The notes: generated by a model not told the origin, from the letters alone. A DNA stretch of 64,000 nucleotides from Bacteroidales bacterium (GCA_024686335.1 JAILCI010000012.1:1-64000), one strand, 5' to 3'; shown: positions 52,057-60,612, counted from the stretch's first letter. Numbers and translations are program-made.

Positions 52057-53427
52057 ATGGAACAGAAACAATACATTGAAACTAATCGAGACAGATTCTT
52101 AGAGGAACTTTTCACCCTGTTAAGAATTCCCTCCATCAGCTCCGAGAGCGAACACAAACCTGATATGATCCGTTGCGCAGAGCGTTGGCGCGAGCTGATT
52201 CTGGCTGCAGGTGCCGACAAGTGCGAAGTGATGCCCGCTGAAGGCAACCCTATCGTCTATGGTGAGAAGATCATCGACCCTGCCGCTAAGACGGTTCTCG
52301 TCTATGGTCACTACGATGTGATGCCTGTTGACCCTGTTGAACTGTGGAACACCGAACCCTTCGAGCCGGTCATCAAAGATGGCAAGATCTGGGGCCGTGG
52401 CTCCGATGATGATAAAGGCCAGTCCTTTATGCACGCTAAAGCATTTGAGACGATGATGCAAACCAACACTCTGCCTTGCAATGTGAAGTTTATGCTTGAA
52501 GGTGAGGAGGAAATCGGTTCCCCGAGTCTCTCCAAGTGGATTGTGGAAAACAAGGACCTCGTCAAAGCTGATGTCATCCTAGTATCCGACACGAGTATGA
52601 TTGCTTCCGACGTGCCATCCATCACTACAGGCCTTCGCGGACTCTCTTATTGGGAGATTGAGGTTACAGGTCCGAATGCAGACTTGCACTCCGGTATCTT
52701 CGGTGGCTCTGTGGCCAATCCGCTGAACACCCTCTGCGAAATGATTGCCAAATGTATGGATGAGAACAACCACATTACCATTCCTCACTTCTACGATGAC
52801 GTTGTAGAGTGCTCCGATCGTGAGCGCGAGCTGTTGAATATGGCTCCGTACAATGAGGAAGAGTATAAGAAATCCCTTGGTGTGAAGGCATTACGTGGCG
52901 AGAAGGGTTATACTAAGATTGAGCATGTAGGTATCCGTCCTACCTTTGACCTTTGCGGTATGTGGGGTGGTTACACGGCAGAAGGATCTAAGACAGTCCT
53001 GCCCTCCAAGGCATACGCTAAGCTCTCCTGTCGTCTCGTTCCCAACCAGGATCATGAGAAGATCGCTGACTTGGTTAAGAACTATTTTGAGCAGAATGCT
53101 CCCGACTATGTTACGGTAAAGGTGACCTCTCTGCATGGCGGTCAGGCTTACGGTTGCCCGACAGATCATCCTGCCTATAAGGCTGCAGAGGCTGCTTATA
53201 TGGATACATACGGCAAATTACCTATTCCTATGCGCAGTGGTGGTAGTATTCCCATCATCGCCACCTTCGAGAAGGTGCTCGGTATCAAGTCCATCCTGAT
53301 GGGCTTCGGTCTGGGCGAGGATGCAATTCACTCACCCAACGAGAATTACCGTCTGGACCACTTCTACAAAGGTATCGAGACAATCTGCGCTTTCTACAAG
53401 CATTTCGCAGAGAACCTTCAAGCGTAA
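52057..53427 (+). CDS. M20-family dipeptidase
   Basis: 456 residues of the M20 (ArgE/DapE/CPG2) metallopeptidases. The two-zinc site is marked by LVYGHYDVMPVDP (His 85), GRGSDDDKGQ (bridging Asp 118) and LEGEEEIGS (catalytic Glu and metal Glu), with the dimerisation domain in the middle (about 200-330) and a final metal His in GEDAIHSPNENYR. The protein has no signal peptide and probably cleaves dipeptides in the cytoplasm. Its strong codon bias suggests high expression. It is a single gene with its own promoter, and its terminator directly precedes a tmRNA-like fragment. Confidence 0.88.
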   Translation: MEQKQYIETNRDRFLEELFTLLRIPSISSESEHKPDMIRCAERWRELILAAGADKCEVMPAEGNPIVYGEKIIDPAAKTVLVYGHYDVMPVDPVELWNTEPFEPVIKDGKIWGRGSDDDKGQSFMHAKAFETMMQTNTLPCNVKFMLEGEEEIGSPSLSKWIVENKDLVKADVILVSDTSMIASDVPSITTGLRGLSYWEIEVTGPNADLHSGIFGGSVANPLNTLCEMIAKCMDENNHITIPHFYDDVVECSDRERELLNMAPYNEEEYKKSLGVKALRGEKGYTKIEHVGIRPTFDLCGMWGGYTAEGSKTVLPSKAYAKLSCRLVPNQDHEKIADLVKNYFEQNAPDYVTVKVTSLHGGQAYGCPTDHPAYKAAEAAYMDTYGKLPIPMRSGGSIPIIATFEKVLGIKSILMGFGLGEDAIHSPNENYRLDHFYKGIETICAFYKHFAENLQA

Positions 53428-53450
53428 TTTCTAATGCGATATTATAATAA

Positions 53451-53482
53451 AAGAGCGGGTGGCCATTAGGTCACCCGCTCTT
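53451..53482. terminator. Strong bidirectional hairpin between the dipeptidase gene and a tmRNA fragment
   Basis: Perfect 11-bp stem AAGAGCGGGTG/CACCCGCTCTT. It ends the dipeptidase transcript; on the reverse strand it directly follows the tmRNA 3' fragment and is T-rich beyond, as if it had been the original tmRNA terminator. Confidence 0.85.
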
Positions 53483-53487
53483 AGTTT

Positions 53488-53519
53488 GTGGAGCCGGAGG
53501 GAGTCGAACCTTCGTCCAA
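53488..53519 (-). other. tmRNA 3'-end fragment (attachment-site-like direct repeat)
   Basis: 32 bp matching the tmRNA 3' end at 55076-55107 at 31 positions. It includes the T arm and acceptor 3' strand but no other tmRNA part. The single change (53511) breaks a T-stem pair, so it is not a functional copy. Together with the genuine tmRNA it brackets the ATPase gene. Confidence 0.85.
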
Positions 53520-53523
53520 GCGA

Positions 53524-54873
53524 CTATATCAATGGGGTCATATACAATGGGAGAAATAGGATGCCGTTCTCTTCTTTTAGGTCTGCACCATGCAAAACGA
53601 TTGGAGTAGTGAGATATTCTCCGAATTTCGCCATACATTTTCGTAAGGAAGATAAAGTATAACGCTGCGATGACTTTACCTCGATAGGCATGATGTTGTG
53701 GCGGGTTGTAAGTCTGTTTTTTGCTGTAAGAAAATCTATTTCCATACGTTCACCAGCGTCGTCGCGGTTGGAGTTGCTGTAAAAATAGAGTTTGTGTCGG
53801 CTGGCTGCGAGCATTTGGGCGACAATGTTTTCAACAATCATGCCCTGATTCACTTCCAATTTGTTTAGTAGTAGTTTTTGGTACAGTTCCACAGGCACAT
53901 TCCCGTTTTCATCAAATGCGTGTGAGATGAGCAGTCCAGTGTCCCCCATGTAGCATTTGAGTTTGTTGCGCTCCATGTTGAGGCGAAGTCCCACATTAGG
54001 TGCGGTGCAGTTGTAACAGATATTGACGATGCCCGCATCGGAAAGCCAGAAAAAGGCGTCGTCGTAGTCACGGTAGGCAGCACCTGCCGCCAGTGCGGAC
54101 AACCGGAACTTCTTCTCGTGTTTTTGCAGTTGGGACGGAATCTGGTCAAAAATGCTTTTCACCTTATGTTCTAACCCGGCGGCATATTTGGAGATGTCGT
54201 TGGTGTAAACCTGCAAGATGCTCCGTTTTACATGGTCCACCTTGTCGAAATCTTTGGAATCTATAAAAGCCTGAACAGCTTGTGGCATTCCTCCCACAAT
54301 CATATAGGCTCGGAAATACTCCATAGCCTTTCGGTGAAACGGGCCCAACGGTTGACGCTGTTCATAGCACAGACGTATATGTGGCATCAGCATATCATTG
54401 CCGATAGCCCAAAGGAACTCCTCAAAATCCATAGGATACATAGGCATCGCCTCTTCTTCGGAAGGAATAACAATATCGCGTACGTTTTTCTTGATGCTGA
54501 CCAGGGAACCTGTTTCAATGTAGTGGAACCGTCCGTCTGCCACAAGGTATTTGATGGCAGCGCGAGCACGCGGACAGAGTTGGACTTCGTCGAAGACGAT
54601 GACGGATTGGCCAGGCGAGAGGCGTGTGCCGTAATGGATTTGCAGGTTCATCAGTAATGTGTCAAGATCCTCCAGCATCGTGTCAAACCAGTTCCATACC
54701 ACCTTGTCGGCTTTGTTGAAGTCAATGAGAAGATATGATTCATATTCGTTGCGGGCAAACTCCTCAACAATGTAGCTTTTGCCAACTCGTCGCGCCCCTT
54801 CAATTAGCACAGCTGTTGTCCCGTTCCGCTGTTGCTTCCACTCTAGTAACTTATTGTAAATCTTTCTTTTCAT
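53524..54873 (-). CDS. AAA (AAA_14)/DUF4143 ATPase, cargo between tmRNA copies
   Basis: 449 residues. Walker A GARRVGKS (26-33), Walker B VIVFDEVQ (91-98), then the DUF4143 C-terminal half with the nuclease-like MPIEVKSS (about 400). The N-terminal domain binds ATP; the C-terminal domain resembles a restriction-endonuclease fold. Family members are very common in islands and often single, and their function is unclear. The stop codon lies 4 bases from the tmRNA fragment and the gene has its own TAnnTTTG promoter (54910-54917), so it fills the interval between the two tmRNA 3' ends. The window has no integrase in this interval. Confidence 0.85.
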   Translation of the reverse strand: MKRKIYNKLLEWKQQRNGTTAVLIEGARRVGKSYIVEEFARNEYESYLLIDFNKADKVVWNWFDTMLEDLDTLLMNLQIHYGTRLSPGQSVIVFDEVQLCPRARAAIKYLVADGRFHYIETGSLVSIKKNVRDIVIPSEEEAMPMYPMDFEEFLWAIGNDMLMPHIRLCYEQRQPLGPFHRKAMEYFRAYMIVGGMPQAVQAFIDSKDFDKVDHVKRSILQVYTNDISKYAAGLEHKVKSIFDQIPSQLQKHEKKFRLSALAAGAAYRDYDDAFFWLSDAGIVNICYNCTAPNVGLRLNMERNKLKCYMGDTGLLISHAFDENGNVPVELYQKLLLNKLEVNQGMIVENIVAQMLAASRHKLYFYSNSNRDDAGERMEIDFLTAKNRLTTRHNIMPIEVKSSQRYTLSSLRKCMAKFGEYLTTPIVLHGADLKEENGILFLPLYMTPLI

Positions 54874-54909
54874 AAAATGTAATACATTATTTCAAGATTA
54901 TTGGAAGTG

Positions 54910-54917
54910 CAAAAATA
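54910..54917 (-). promoter_or_regulatory. -7 box TATTTTTG of the ATPase gene
   Basis: Reverse-strand TATTTTTG fits TAnnTTTG, 36 bp upstream of the ATG at 54873. Confidence 0.6.
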
Positions 54918-54993
54918 CAACTTTTCAAGATTATCTTGCATATTAAATTTACAGTTTTTCAAGAATAATATATTCGTGAGGGCCCTTAAAATG

Positions 54994-55030
54994 AAAAAGA
55001 CACCGACAATCTTTTGATTATCAGTGTCTT
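54994..55030 (-). terminator. Terminator after tmRNA
   Basis: Stem AAGACACTGATAATC / GATTGTCGGTGTCTT (reverse strand, with G-T pairs) followed by a T-run, 46 bp past the tmRNA 3' end. Confidence 0.8.
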
Positions 55031-55076
55031 CTTTTCGATTTTCGGGTCCGTTTCTTTCAATTCGTCCCCGTTTCAG

Positions 55077-55464
55077 TGGAGCCGGAGGGAGTCGAACCCT
55101 CGTCCAAACTAGCCGCAAGATTGCTTTCTACAAGTTTAGTCTTCGTTTGGTTGTCGGCTGCGGAATGGTACGAGACGGACCTGACCGCGGCTTATCTCCT
55201 TGAGTTTCGCGCCTGCATCGGAGCCTGCATTTGCTATCTGTCCTTTTCTGACACTTCGATCCGGACGTTGGACGGAATAACTTCCGGGGAAGCGCCCGCG
55301 GCAGCAGACCTTGTCTGGGCGGCGGGATTCGCGGCAATTACGCTGCGAATGCATAAGAAGTTTCGCCGTTTATTGGCATCGAGAGTTGAATTTTAACGGA
55401 ATTGGCTCACAATTTCCGACCTGCTTACAATCCCCCGTACTTGCTGTCAAAACCAAACGACCCC
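55077..55464 (-). ncRNA. ssrA: tmRNA
   Basis: 388 nt on the reverse strand. The tRNA-like ends pair perfectly: 5' GGGGTCG with 3' CGGCTCC and discriminator A; the D-loop-like GGTTTTGACA and the T arm GAGGG-TTCGACT-CCCTC are clear. The tag frame runs from 55367 to 55338 and encodes GETSYAFAA then stop, in the Bacteroidota GExxYAxAA pattern. CCA is not encoded (CTG follows the A). tmRNA frees stalled ribosomes and marks the nascent chain for proteolysis. Its 5' end lies only 17 bp beyond the stop of a DUF1573 gene, and its 3' end is the target of an apparent insertion. Confidence 0.93.
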
Positions 55465-55472
55465 AGGGGATG

Positions 55473-55498
55473 AAGGAGAGGTTACTTCACCTCTCCTT
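55473..55498 (-). terminator. Hairpin overlapping the end of the first DUF1573 gene
   Basis: Perfect 10-bp stem AAGGAGAGGT/ACCTCTCCTT with a six-base loop that contains the stop codon of the DUF1573 gene, directly upstream of the tmRNA 5' end. It may be a terminator or a processing signal. Confidence 0.6.
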
Positions 55499-55922
55499 TA
55501 AGTTGTAGAATTACTCTGTCGGTGTTGGCATTGGAAAGCACCGTAAGACGTTTGCTGATCAGTCCGACGTTTTCTGCTTCATAGCGGGCCTTGATGGTGC
55601 CCTTCTGACCTGGCATGATAGGTTCTTTAGACCATTGAACGGTAGTGCAGTCGCATGAGGAGATCACTTCGTCCAGAATTAACGGTTTCTTACCGATGTT
55701 CTTGAAGGTAACGGTGACCACTTTAACTTCACCAACTTTGACAATACCAAAGTCCACATATGACTTTTCAAATTCTATTTCGGGACCAGTGCCGGTATAT
55801 TTAGCCGTAGATTTGGTAGCTGTAGGCACTGCTTTACCGGTGGACTTTGAAGTCGTCTTCGATTGAGCCTGAACTCCCAAGAAGAGACCGATTATAATTC
55901 CGAGGATGAGAATCTTTTTCAT
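55482..55922 (-). CDS. DUF1573 secreted protein 1
   Basis: 146 residues; signal peptide 1-20 (ends VQAQ), a Ser/Thr/Lys-rich linker, then a DUF1573 immunoglobulin-like domain: FEKSYVDFGIVKVGEVKVVTVTFKNIGKKPLIL, SSCDCTT and PGQKGTIKARY. The family is abundant in Bacteroidota and is of unknown function, probably periplasmic. The paired Cys in SCDC could bind metal or a cofactor. It lies just downstream of a paralogue in the same direction (27-bp gap) and 17 bp before tmRNA. Confidence 0.88.
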   Translation of the reverse strand: MKKILILGIIIGLFLGVQAQSKTTSKSTGKAVPTATKSTAKYTGTGPEIEFEKSYVDFGIVKVGEVKVVTVTFKNIGKKPLILDEVISSCDCTTVQWSKEPIMPGQKGTIKARYEAENVGLISKRLTVLSNANTDRVILQLKGEVK

Positions 55923-55948
55923 TGCTGTGGATTGTTTTTAATGTTTTG

Positions 55949-56410
55949 TTATCTAGTAGCGCTTTTAACACTGCTATTTTCATTTTGAGGAGCTGCTTCC
56001 AGAGGTTTCTGTGCAACGTTACCCTTGATGCTCAATACGACGCGGTTGTTGATGGCGTTGGATTCCACAGTGATGGTCTTGTTGATAGCACCAATACGGT
56101 TGGTGTTGTACTTAACCTTGATGGAAGCCTTTTTGCCAGGAGCGATAGGATCCTTAGGCCAAGAAGGTACGGTGCAACCGCAACTTGAACGGCAGTTGGT
56201 CAGAATAAGATCAGTTTTGCCAGTGTTCTTGAAGACAAACTCACATTCGCCATTGTCACCTTGCATAATGTTGCCATAGTCGTAAACTAATGACTCGAAA
56301 GTGATCTGAGGTTCTTTAACTTTTTTGTTTGTCTTCTCAGGAGCCTTGTCTTGGGCAACGCCTGCAAATACAAAGGCTAACATGATAAATACACTTAATA
56401 ACTTTTTCAT
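55949..56410 (-). CDS. DUF1573 secreted protein 2
   Basis: 153 residues from the ATG at 56410, which begins a classic signal peptide (MKKLLSVFIMLAFVFAGVAQ); an in-frame ATG nine codons upstream would spoil this. The domain again shows FKNTGKTDLILTNCRSSCGCTVPSWPKDPI and PGKKASIKVKYN with the same two-Cys motif (SSCGC). The paralogue downstream shares this architecture, so the pair is a tandem duplication. The C-terminal tail is Ser/Lys-rich and possibly disordered. Confidence 0.85.
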   Translation of the reverse strand: MKKLLSVFIMLAFVFAGVAQDKAPEKTNKKVKEPQITFESLVYDYGNIMQGDNGECEFVFKNTGKTDLILTNCRSSCGCTVPSWPKDPIAPGKKASIKVKYNTNRIGAINKTITVESNAINNRVVLSIKGNVAQKPLEAAPQNENSSVKSATR

Positions 56411-56482
56411 AATACTATAAAATTTATAAAGTTTCAAAAATTTTCAAAAAACAGTTTATGGACACTTTAAGTTCGCGAGAGT

Positions 56483-56911
56483 TTAACGTGGTTCACATTT
56501 TTTTATTATGTGTTCTAATGCAAGTCTGTAACCATCGAGTCCGAAGCCACTGATAGAGCCGATGCAATAGGCTGATATCAGGTTGCGGCGGCGGTACTCT
56601 TCGCGGTTGAAGATGTTGCTGATGTGCACCTCAATGACTGGGCATGAAGTCGTTCTGATGGCGTCGGCCACAGCTACTGATGTGTGTGTATAGCCGCCGG
56701 GATTCAGAATGATGCCGTCGTAGTCTTTGGCCTCTGCGATGGCTTTGGCCAGTGTGCCTTCGTCATCCTCTTGCAAGAAGTCGATATTCACATTAGGGTA
56801 TTCGTTAACAAGTCTCTGCAGATATTGGTCGAAGGAGAGATGACCATAGATGTCCACCTCCCTTGTGCCCAAGAGTCCGAGATTAACGCCGTTGATGATG
56901 AATATCTTCAT
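56483..56911 (-). CDS. aroQ: 3-dehydroquinate dehydratase, type II
   Basis: 142 residues of the type II dodecameric dehydratase in the shikimate pathway (3-dehydroquinate to 3-dehydroshikimate). Recognisable are NGVNLGLLGTRE (usually NGPNLNLLG), the catalytic Tyr 22 in DIYGH, NPGGYTHTS, the catalytic His in EVHISNIFNREEYRRRN, and GFGLDGYRLAL near the C-terminus. Two small substitutions in the first motif (Val for Pro, Gly for Asn) are unusual, but the active-site residues remain. It follows the septation gene by 15 bp in the same direction. Confidence 0.9.
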   Translation of the reverse strand: MKIFIINGVNLGLLGTREVDIYGHLSFDQYLQRLVNEYPNVNIDFLQEDDEGTLAKAIAEAKDYDGIILNPGGYTHTSVAVADAIRTTSCPVIEVHISNIFNREEYRRRNLISAYCIGSISGFGLDGYRLALEHIIKKCEPR

Positions 56912-56926
56912 TTTTGTGTCTTTATT

Positions 56927-57238
56927 TTATTCATATATCAAGATGAACACGTCCTCATCCGCCTTGTGCATGTTGAGTTGCTCGCGCGCATATTTTTCCA
57001 GAAGAACTGAGTCTGCCATCAGTTGGTCGTAGGTGTATTCATTGCTCACCTGATGCTGGGTGTTGACAATCTTTTTCTCCAGATTGGCAATCTTGCGGTT
57101 CAGCTCCTTGTGCGTCTTGTAGGCGTGGTCGGAGAAGATGATGTAGAACAGGAACGCCACGATAGTGACGGCGTACACTGCCCAAATCACTTTCCGGTTG
57201 GGCCTGGCGGGTTCGGTGTTTTGTGTGTTATCTTGCAT
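56927..57238 (-). CDS. FtsB/DivIC-family septum formation initiator
   Basis: 103 residues: a short cytosolic N-terminus (1-16), one membrane span (about 17-35), then a coiled coil (about 42-80) with the motif [11 protein letters not shown] and a terminal YEDYARE-like segment ([20 protein letters not shown]). This is the FtsB/DivIC pattern of a divisome subcomplex at midcell. It overlaps the end of rny by 11 bases, so the two genes share a transcript. Confidence 0.85.
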   Translation of the reverse strand: MQDNTQNTEPARPNRKVIWAVYAVTIVAFLFYIIFSDHAYKTHKELNRKIANLEKKIVNTQHQVSNEYTYDQLMADSVLLEKYAREQLNMHKADEDVFILIYE

Positions 57239-58772
57239 AGTTTACGGATCTTGTCTCTCTAATAACAGTGATCTTGATTTGGCCAGGGTAGGTCATCTCA
57301 TTCTGGATCTTCTTTGAGAGGTCCATAGAGATGCGGTTAGCCTCGGCATCGGTCACCTTCTCAGCGCCCACGATGACTCTCAGCTCACGGCCTGCCTGGA
57401 TGGCGTAGGTCTTGACGACGCCAGGGTAGGTGAGGGCGAGGTTCTCAAGGTCGTTGAGTCGTTTCATGTAGGCTTCCACCACCTCGCGGCGTGCTCCCGG
57501 ACGAGCGCCAGAGATAGCATCGCATACTTGTACAATAGGAGCTATCAATGTGGTCATCTCCATCTCGTCGTGGTGAGCGCCGATTGCGTTGACGATTTCA
57601 GGACGCTCTTTGTACTGTTCTGCCAGACGTGCGCCGAAGAGTGCGTGCGGCATTTCGGGTTCAGTGTCGGGTACTTTGCCGATATCGTGAAGCAGACCTG
57701 CACGGCGAGCGAGTTTAGCGTTAAGGCCCATCTCAGCTGCCATGGCGGCACTCAGATTAGCAACCTCCTTGGCATGCTGCAACAGGTTCTGTCCGTAGGA
57801 AGAACGGTAGCGCATCTTACCAACTAAACGCATGAGCTCGTGCGGCATATTGTTGATGCCTAAGTCGATACAAGTGCGTTTTCCCAGTTCTGCAATCTCT
57901 TGCTCGATCTGACGTTTGGTCTTGGCCACGATTTCTTCGATACGTGCCGGGTGGATACGACCGTCGGAAACTAGCTTCTGCAGTGACATACGTGCAATCT
58001 CTCTCCTGACCGGATCGAAACTGGAAAGCAGAATTGTGTCTGGTGAGTCATCAATGATGACGTCAACACCGGTAAGGTTCTCGAGTGTGCGGATGTTACG
58101 GCCCTCACGACCGATGATGCGCCCCTTGATCTCATCATTCTCAATGTTGAAGACAGAAACGGTGTTTTCCAAGGCTGTCTCAACGCCAGTTCTTTGTAAT
58201 GCGTTGATGACCACCTTTTTAGCTTCCATATTGGCGGTATTCTTTGCTTCGTCGATAATGTCTTTCACCATCACCATTGCATCAGCGGTAGCTTCCTCTT
58301 TCATTAAGTTGATGAGCTGCTCTTTAGCTTCTGCGGAGCTCATTTCGGCGATAGATTCCAGTTTTGTTTTTTGAATAGCAGTCTGGTTTTCTAACTCTTT
58401 TTCCTTTTGTTCGTTAACTTTGAGTTGTTTTTCCAGTTTTTCTTGCAGGTTGTTGGCTTCGTTGTTTTTGCGGTTGAGGTCTTCTAGTTTTTGGTTGAGG
58501 CTGTTTTCTTTTTGTTTCAGTCTGTTCTCATCGGAAGCCATTTGGCGGTTCTTCTCGTTGACGGTCTTTTCGTATTCATTCTTCAGTTGCAGGAACTTCT
58601 CCTTAGCTTGCAGAATCTTTTCTTTCTTTATTATCTCGCCGTCTGCCTCAGCTTTTTTCAGTGCTTCCTGGCCGGATTTAGTCAATTGTTTGTTCAGAAA
58701 TGTGTAGGCTGCAAATATGCCGGCTGCAATTCCAATCACTAAGCCTACGATAATCCAAAGTGCGGTTGTCAT
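57228..58772 (-). CDS. rny: Ribonuclease Y
   Basis: 514 residues. An N-terminal membrane anchor (about 3-25), a long Lys/Glu-rich coiled coil (about 30-205), a KH RNA-binding domain ([23 protein letters not shown]; about 205-265), and an HD domain with LLHDIGK and GAHHDE (metal-binding His/Asp). The enzyme is a membrane-bound endoribonuclease that starts bulk mRNA turnover. Length is typical (about 515). The 11-base overlap with the septation gene and the 6S RNA and zapA upstream reproduce an order known from Bacteroidota. Confidence 0.95.
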   Translation of the reverse strand: MTTALWIIVGLVIGIAAGIFAAYTFLNKQLTKSGQEALKKAEADGEIIKKEKILQAKEKFLQLKNEYEKTVNEKNRQMASDENRLKQKENSLNQKLEDLNRKNNEANNLQEKLEKQLKVNEQKEKELENQTAIQKTKLESIAEMSSAEAKEQLINLMKEEATADAMVMVKDIIDEAKNTANMEAKKVVINALQRTGVETALENTVSVFNIENDEIKGRIIGREGRNIRTLENLTGVDVIIDDSPDTILLSSFDPVRREIARMSLQKLVSDGRIHPARIEEIVAKTKRQIEQEIAELGKRTCIDLGINNMPHELMRLVGKMRYRSSYGQNLLQHAKEVANLSAAMAAEMGLNAKLARRAGLLHDIGKVPDTEPEMPHALFGARLAEQYKERPEIVNAIGAHHDEMEMTTLIAPIVQVCDAISGARPGARREVVEAYMKRLNDLENLALTYPGVVKTYAIQAGRELRVIVGAEKVTDAEANRISMDLSKKIQNEMTYPGQIKITVIRETRSVNYAR

Positions 58773-58854
58773 AAATATATTTTAATGTTGGTTAATTAAA
58801 TGATTAATAATTAAATAGGTTTCCTTTTTTACTTTGGATTGGGAAAGGAGGGCA

Positions 58855-59050
58855 AAAAAAAACTGCATAAGCCCCATAGGGTTTCGAAAAACTCCTATCG
58901 TGTATGGTTGAAGGTGCTGTCCTACTTCGAACGTCCCGCGGGTCATGAGCCATCCTCGCGGATTTCGGGCCTGTTCTAGGCAAGCCAAGCGTCCCCTTCA
59001 GTTATGTTACTGTTGAGTTTAACAAACGTATCCGGGCTTATGCAGGGTTT
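58855..59050 (-). ncRNA. ssrS: 6S RNA
   Basis: Between zapA and rny on the reverse strand, a segment of about 190 nt is closed by the pairing CTGCATAAGCCC (5') and GGGCTTATGCAG (3'), with a T-run after it. Within it a second long hairpin with a central bulge is visible (the ACAGCACCTTC / GAAGGGGACGC arms). This fits 6S RNA, a long bulged hairpin that mimics an open promoter and sequesters RNA polymerase. Position next to zapA agrees with the 6S genes of other bacteria. Exact ends are approximate. Confidence 0.8.
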
Positions 59051-59070
59051 TGTGTCAAAGAACGCAGTTA

Positions 59071-59361
59071 TTAATGCAATTTCTCTGTAAGTTGTTGCAA
59101 GGATTCCATCATAGGAATCAATTCTTCATCATATTCTTTTAATCTCTGTTCATCAGCAAGCCATTTTACTACAAAATTTACCAATATCATAGATAACAGG
59201 TCTTGTTGGTCTCTATATGTCCAAACTTTTGCAAATTCCAGAAAATTCTCATTTATAACTTTTTCTGCCTCGCGGAAGTAGTGCTCCCACTCCTTTTGTA
59301 TCTTTAGAGATAGCGTCCGTTGCGCCACCTGAATTGATATCGTGATCTTTTCTTCTTCCAT
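59071..59361 (-). CDS. zapA: ZapA-like cell-division protein
   Basis: 96 residues. The N-terminal beta/alpha domain ITISIQVAQRTLSLKIQKEWEHYFREAEKVINE is ZapA-like, and the C-terminal half is a coiled coil (KEYDEELIPMMESLQQLTEKL). ZapA crosslinks FtsZ filaments in the Z ring. Positions upstream of 6S RNA and behind a small coiled-coil gene are consistent. The two-base spacing to the preceding gene implies translational coupling. Confidence 0.82.
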   Translation of the reverse strand: MEEEKITISIQVAQRTLSLKIQKEWEHYFREAEKVINENFLEFAKVWTYRDQQDLLSMILVNFVVKWLADEQRLKEYDEELIPMMESLQQLTEKLH

Positions 59362-59362
59362 G

Positions 59363-59653
59363 CTACTTAGTCGTGAGCAGATTTATACATTTATCTATCT
59401 CCTGCACCCAATCTTTTATTTGCTTCTTTATTTCTTGTTTATGTTCTTTATTTATTAATGTTTCTGTAATTGTTACTAACTTTATTCTTTCTTTCGCGTC
59501 ATCCAACATGTGCTCCAATTCATTCTGCTGGGCTTTCAACGTCTGGTTCTCTTTTGTCAGCCTTTCATTTTCCTCCCGCAGCACTTTCATCTTTTCAGCA
59601 GCTTCCTTGACATCGTATTCTATTCTGTTATAAATGCTTTGAAATGTTGCCAT
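59363..59653 (-). CDS. Small coiled-coil protein upstream of zapA (ZapB-like)
   Basis: 96 residues, almost entirely heptad-patterned (VKEAAEKMKVLREENERLTKENQTLKAQQNELEHML), with a helical tail. It has no enzyme motif. As a small coiled coil translated directly before ZapA (1-base gap), it may be a ZapA partner, as ZapB is in enterobacteria. Homology to ZapB itself is not shown. Confidence 0.6.
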   Translation of the reverse strand: MATFQSIYNRIEYDVKEAAEKMKVLREENERLTKENQTLKAQQNELEHMLDDAKERIKLVTITETLINKEHKQEIKKQIKDWVQEIDKCINLLTTK

Positions 59654-59673
59654 GATGTTATCAGATGAACGTG

Positions 59674-59681
59674 CAAAAATA
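59674..59681 (-). promoter_or_regulatory. -7 box TATTTTTG of the zapA operon
   Basis: Reverse-strand TATTTTTG fits TAnnTTTG, 20 bp upstream of the ATG at 59653. Confidence 0.6.
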
Positions 59682-59895
59682 CATTTTTTTTAATGATTTA
59701 TCTACTATTTTTATCCCTTTTTCGCTCTCTTTTGTAGAGATTTTGTTGTATTCGCCTGATAACTAGTTTGTTGCTTTCTATTATAAACATACTATTTTTG
59801 ATTATTTATATATATGTATAACGATATTGCTTTTATTTAATTTTCTTAATAATTCTGAAAAAATTATTTAGTGATTGTTTTATGAAAAAAAATAC

Positions 59896-59903
59896 TATTT
59901 TTG
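59896..59903 (+). promoter_or_regulatory. -7 box TATTTTTG of the sigma factor gene
   Basis: TATTTTTG fits TAnnTTTG; start codon 96 bp downstream. Confidence 0.6.
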
Positions 59904-59999
59904 CAGCGTTAAATGTATTATTCATTTTTTAAACTTTAAAGGAGACCGACTATCGATAAAATTCTACTATTTTATTAATTTAAAAGAAAGGAGTTTATT

Positions 60000-60584
60000 A
60001 TGAAAGCTGACAAGCTGTCGGACAACGAGTTGGTCTCAAGGTATCAATCCGGTGATGAAAGTGCGCTCAAGGTGCTGATCGAAAGATATGAGAAGCGCCT
60101 CTTCTCCTATATACTTATTTCCGTGAAAAACAAAGAGTTGGCTGAAGACATCTTCCAGGATACCTTCATTAAAGTTATTAATACTATTCGTTCCGGTAAC
60201 TATTATGAGGAGGGTAAGTTTTTCCATTGGATTATGCGCATTGCCAACAATTTGAAGGTCGACTATTACCGTCGTGCCCAGAAGTTGCCGGTTATGGCGA
60301 CAACTGAGAACTACGATGCTTTGGACTTTCTTACATCTAAGGAGGAGTCTGTTGAACAGGCCATGGTAAGGGAACAGGTCTATAGCGATCTGAACCGTGT
60401 GGTTGATCATCTCCCCGCAGAACAGCGTGAGGTCTTGATTCTGCGTATCTATAACGATTATAGCTTCAAAGAGATTGCTGAAGCTACTGGCGTTAGCATC
60501 AATACTGCACTGGGTCGTATGCGTTATGCTATCATCAACATGCGTAAACTGATTCGCGAGAATCAGATTTCTGTTGAACTGTAG
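60000..60584 (+). CDS. ECF-type sigma-70 family factor
   Basis: 194 residues. Region 2: YEKRLFSYILISVKNKELAEDIFQDTFIKVI (about 29-59, the -10 recognition and core-binding helix). Region 4: LPAEQREVLILRIYNDYSFKEIAEATGVSINTALGRMRYAI (about 138-180, -35 binding helix-turn-helix). Region 1.1 and 3 are absent, so this is an ECF sigma factor. No anti-sigma gene is adjacent, so it may be an orphan, perhaps regulated by its level or another protein. It has an AAAGGAG ribosome-binding site and a tight terminator. Confidence 0.88.
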   Translation: MKADKLSDNELVSRYQSGDESALKVLIERYEKRLFSYILISVKNKELAEDIFQDTFIKVINTIRSGNYYEEGKFFHWIMRIANNLKVDYYRRAQKLPVMATTENYDALDFLTSKEESVEQAMVREQVYSDLNRVVDHLPAEQREVLILRIYNDYSFKEIAEATGVSINTALGRMRYAIINMRKLIRENQISVEL

Positions 60585-60612
60585 AAAAAGATATAGCTTT
60601 GCAAATCTGCTA

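Larger units (their letters stand above)
59654..59999. other. Intergenic region between divergent zapA operon and sigma factor
   Basis: 346 bp, very AT-rich. It holds the two divergent TAnnTTTG boxes (59674-59681 reverse and 59896-59903 forward). No hairpin or other gene is evident. The ECF leader of about 90 nt ends in AAAGGAG, a good Shine-Dalgarno site for this group, ahead of ATG 60000. Confidence 0.6.

Noticed and set aside
53488..53519. A tRNA gene
   Set aside because: Only a T arm and acceptor 3' half exist, they match tmRNA at 31 of 32 positions, and the upstream bases run directly into the ATPase stop.
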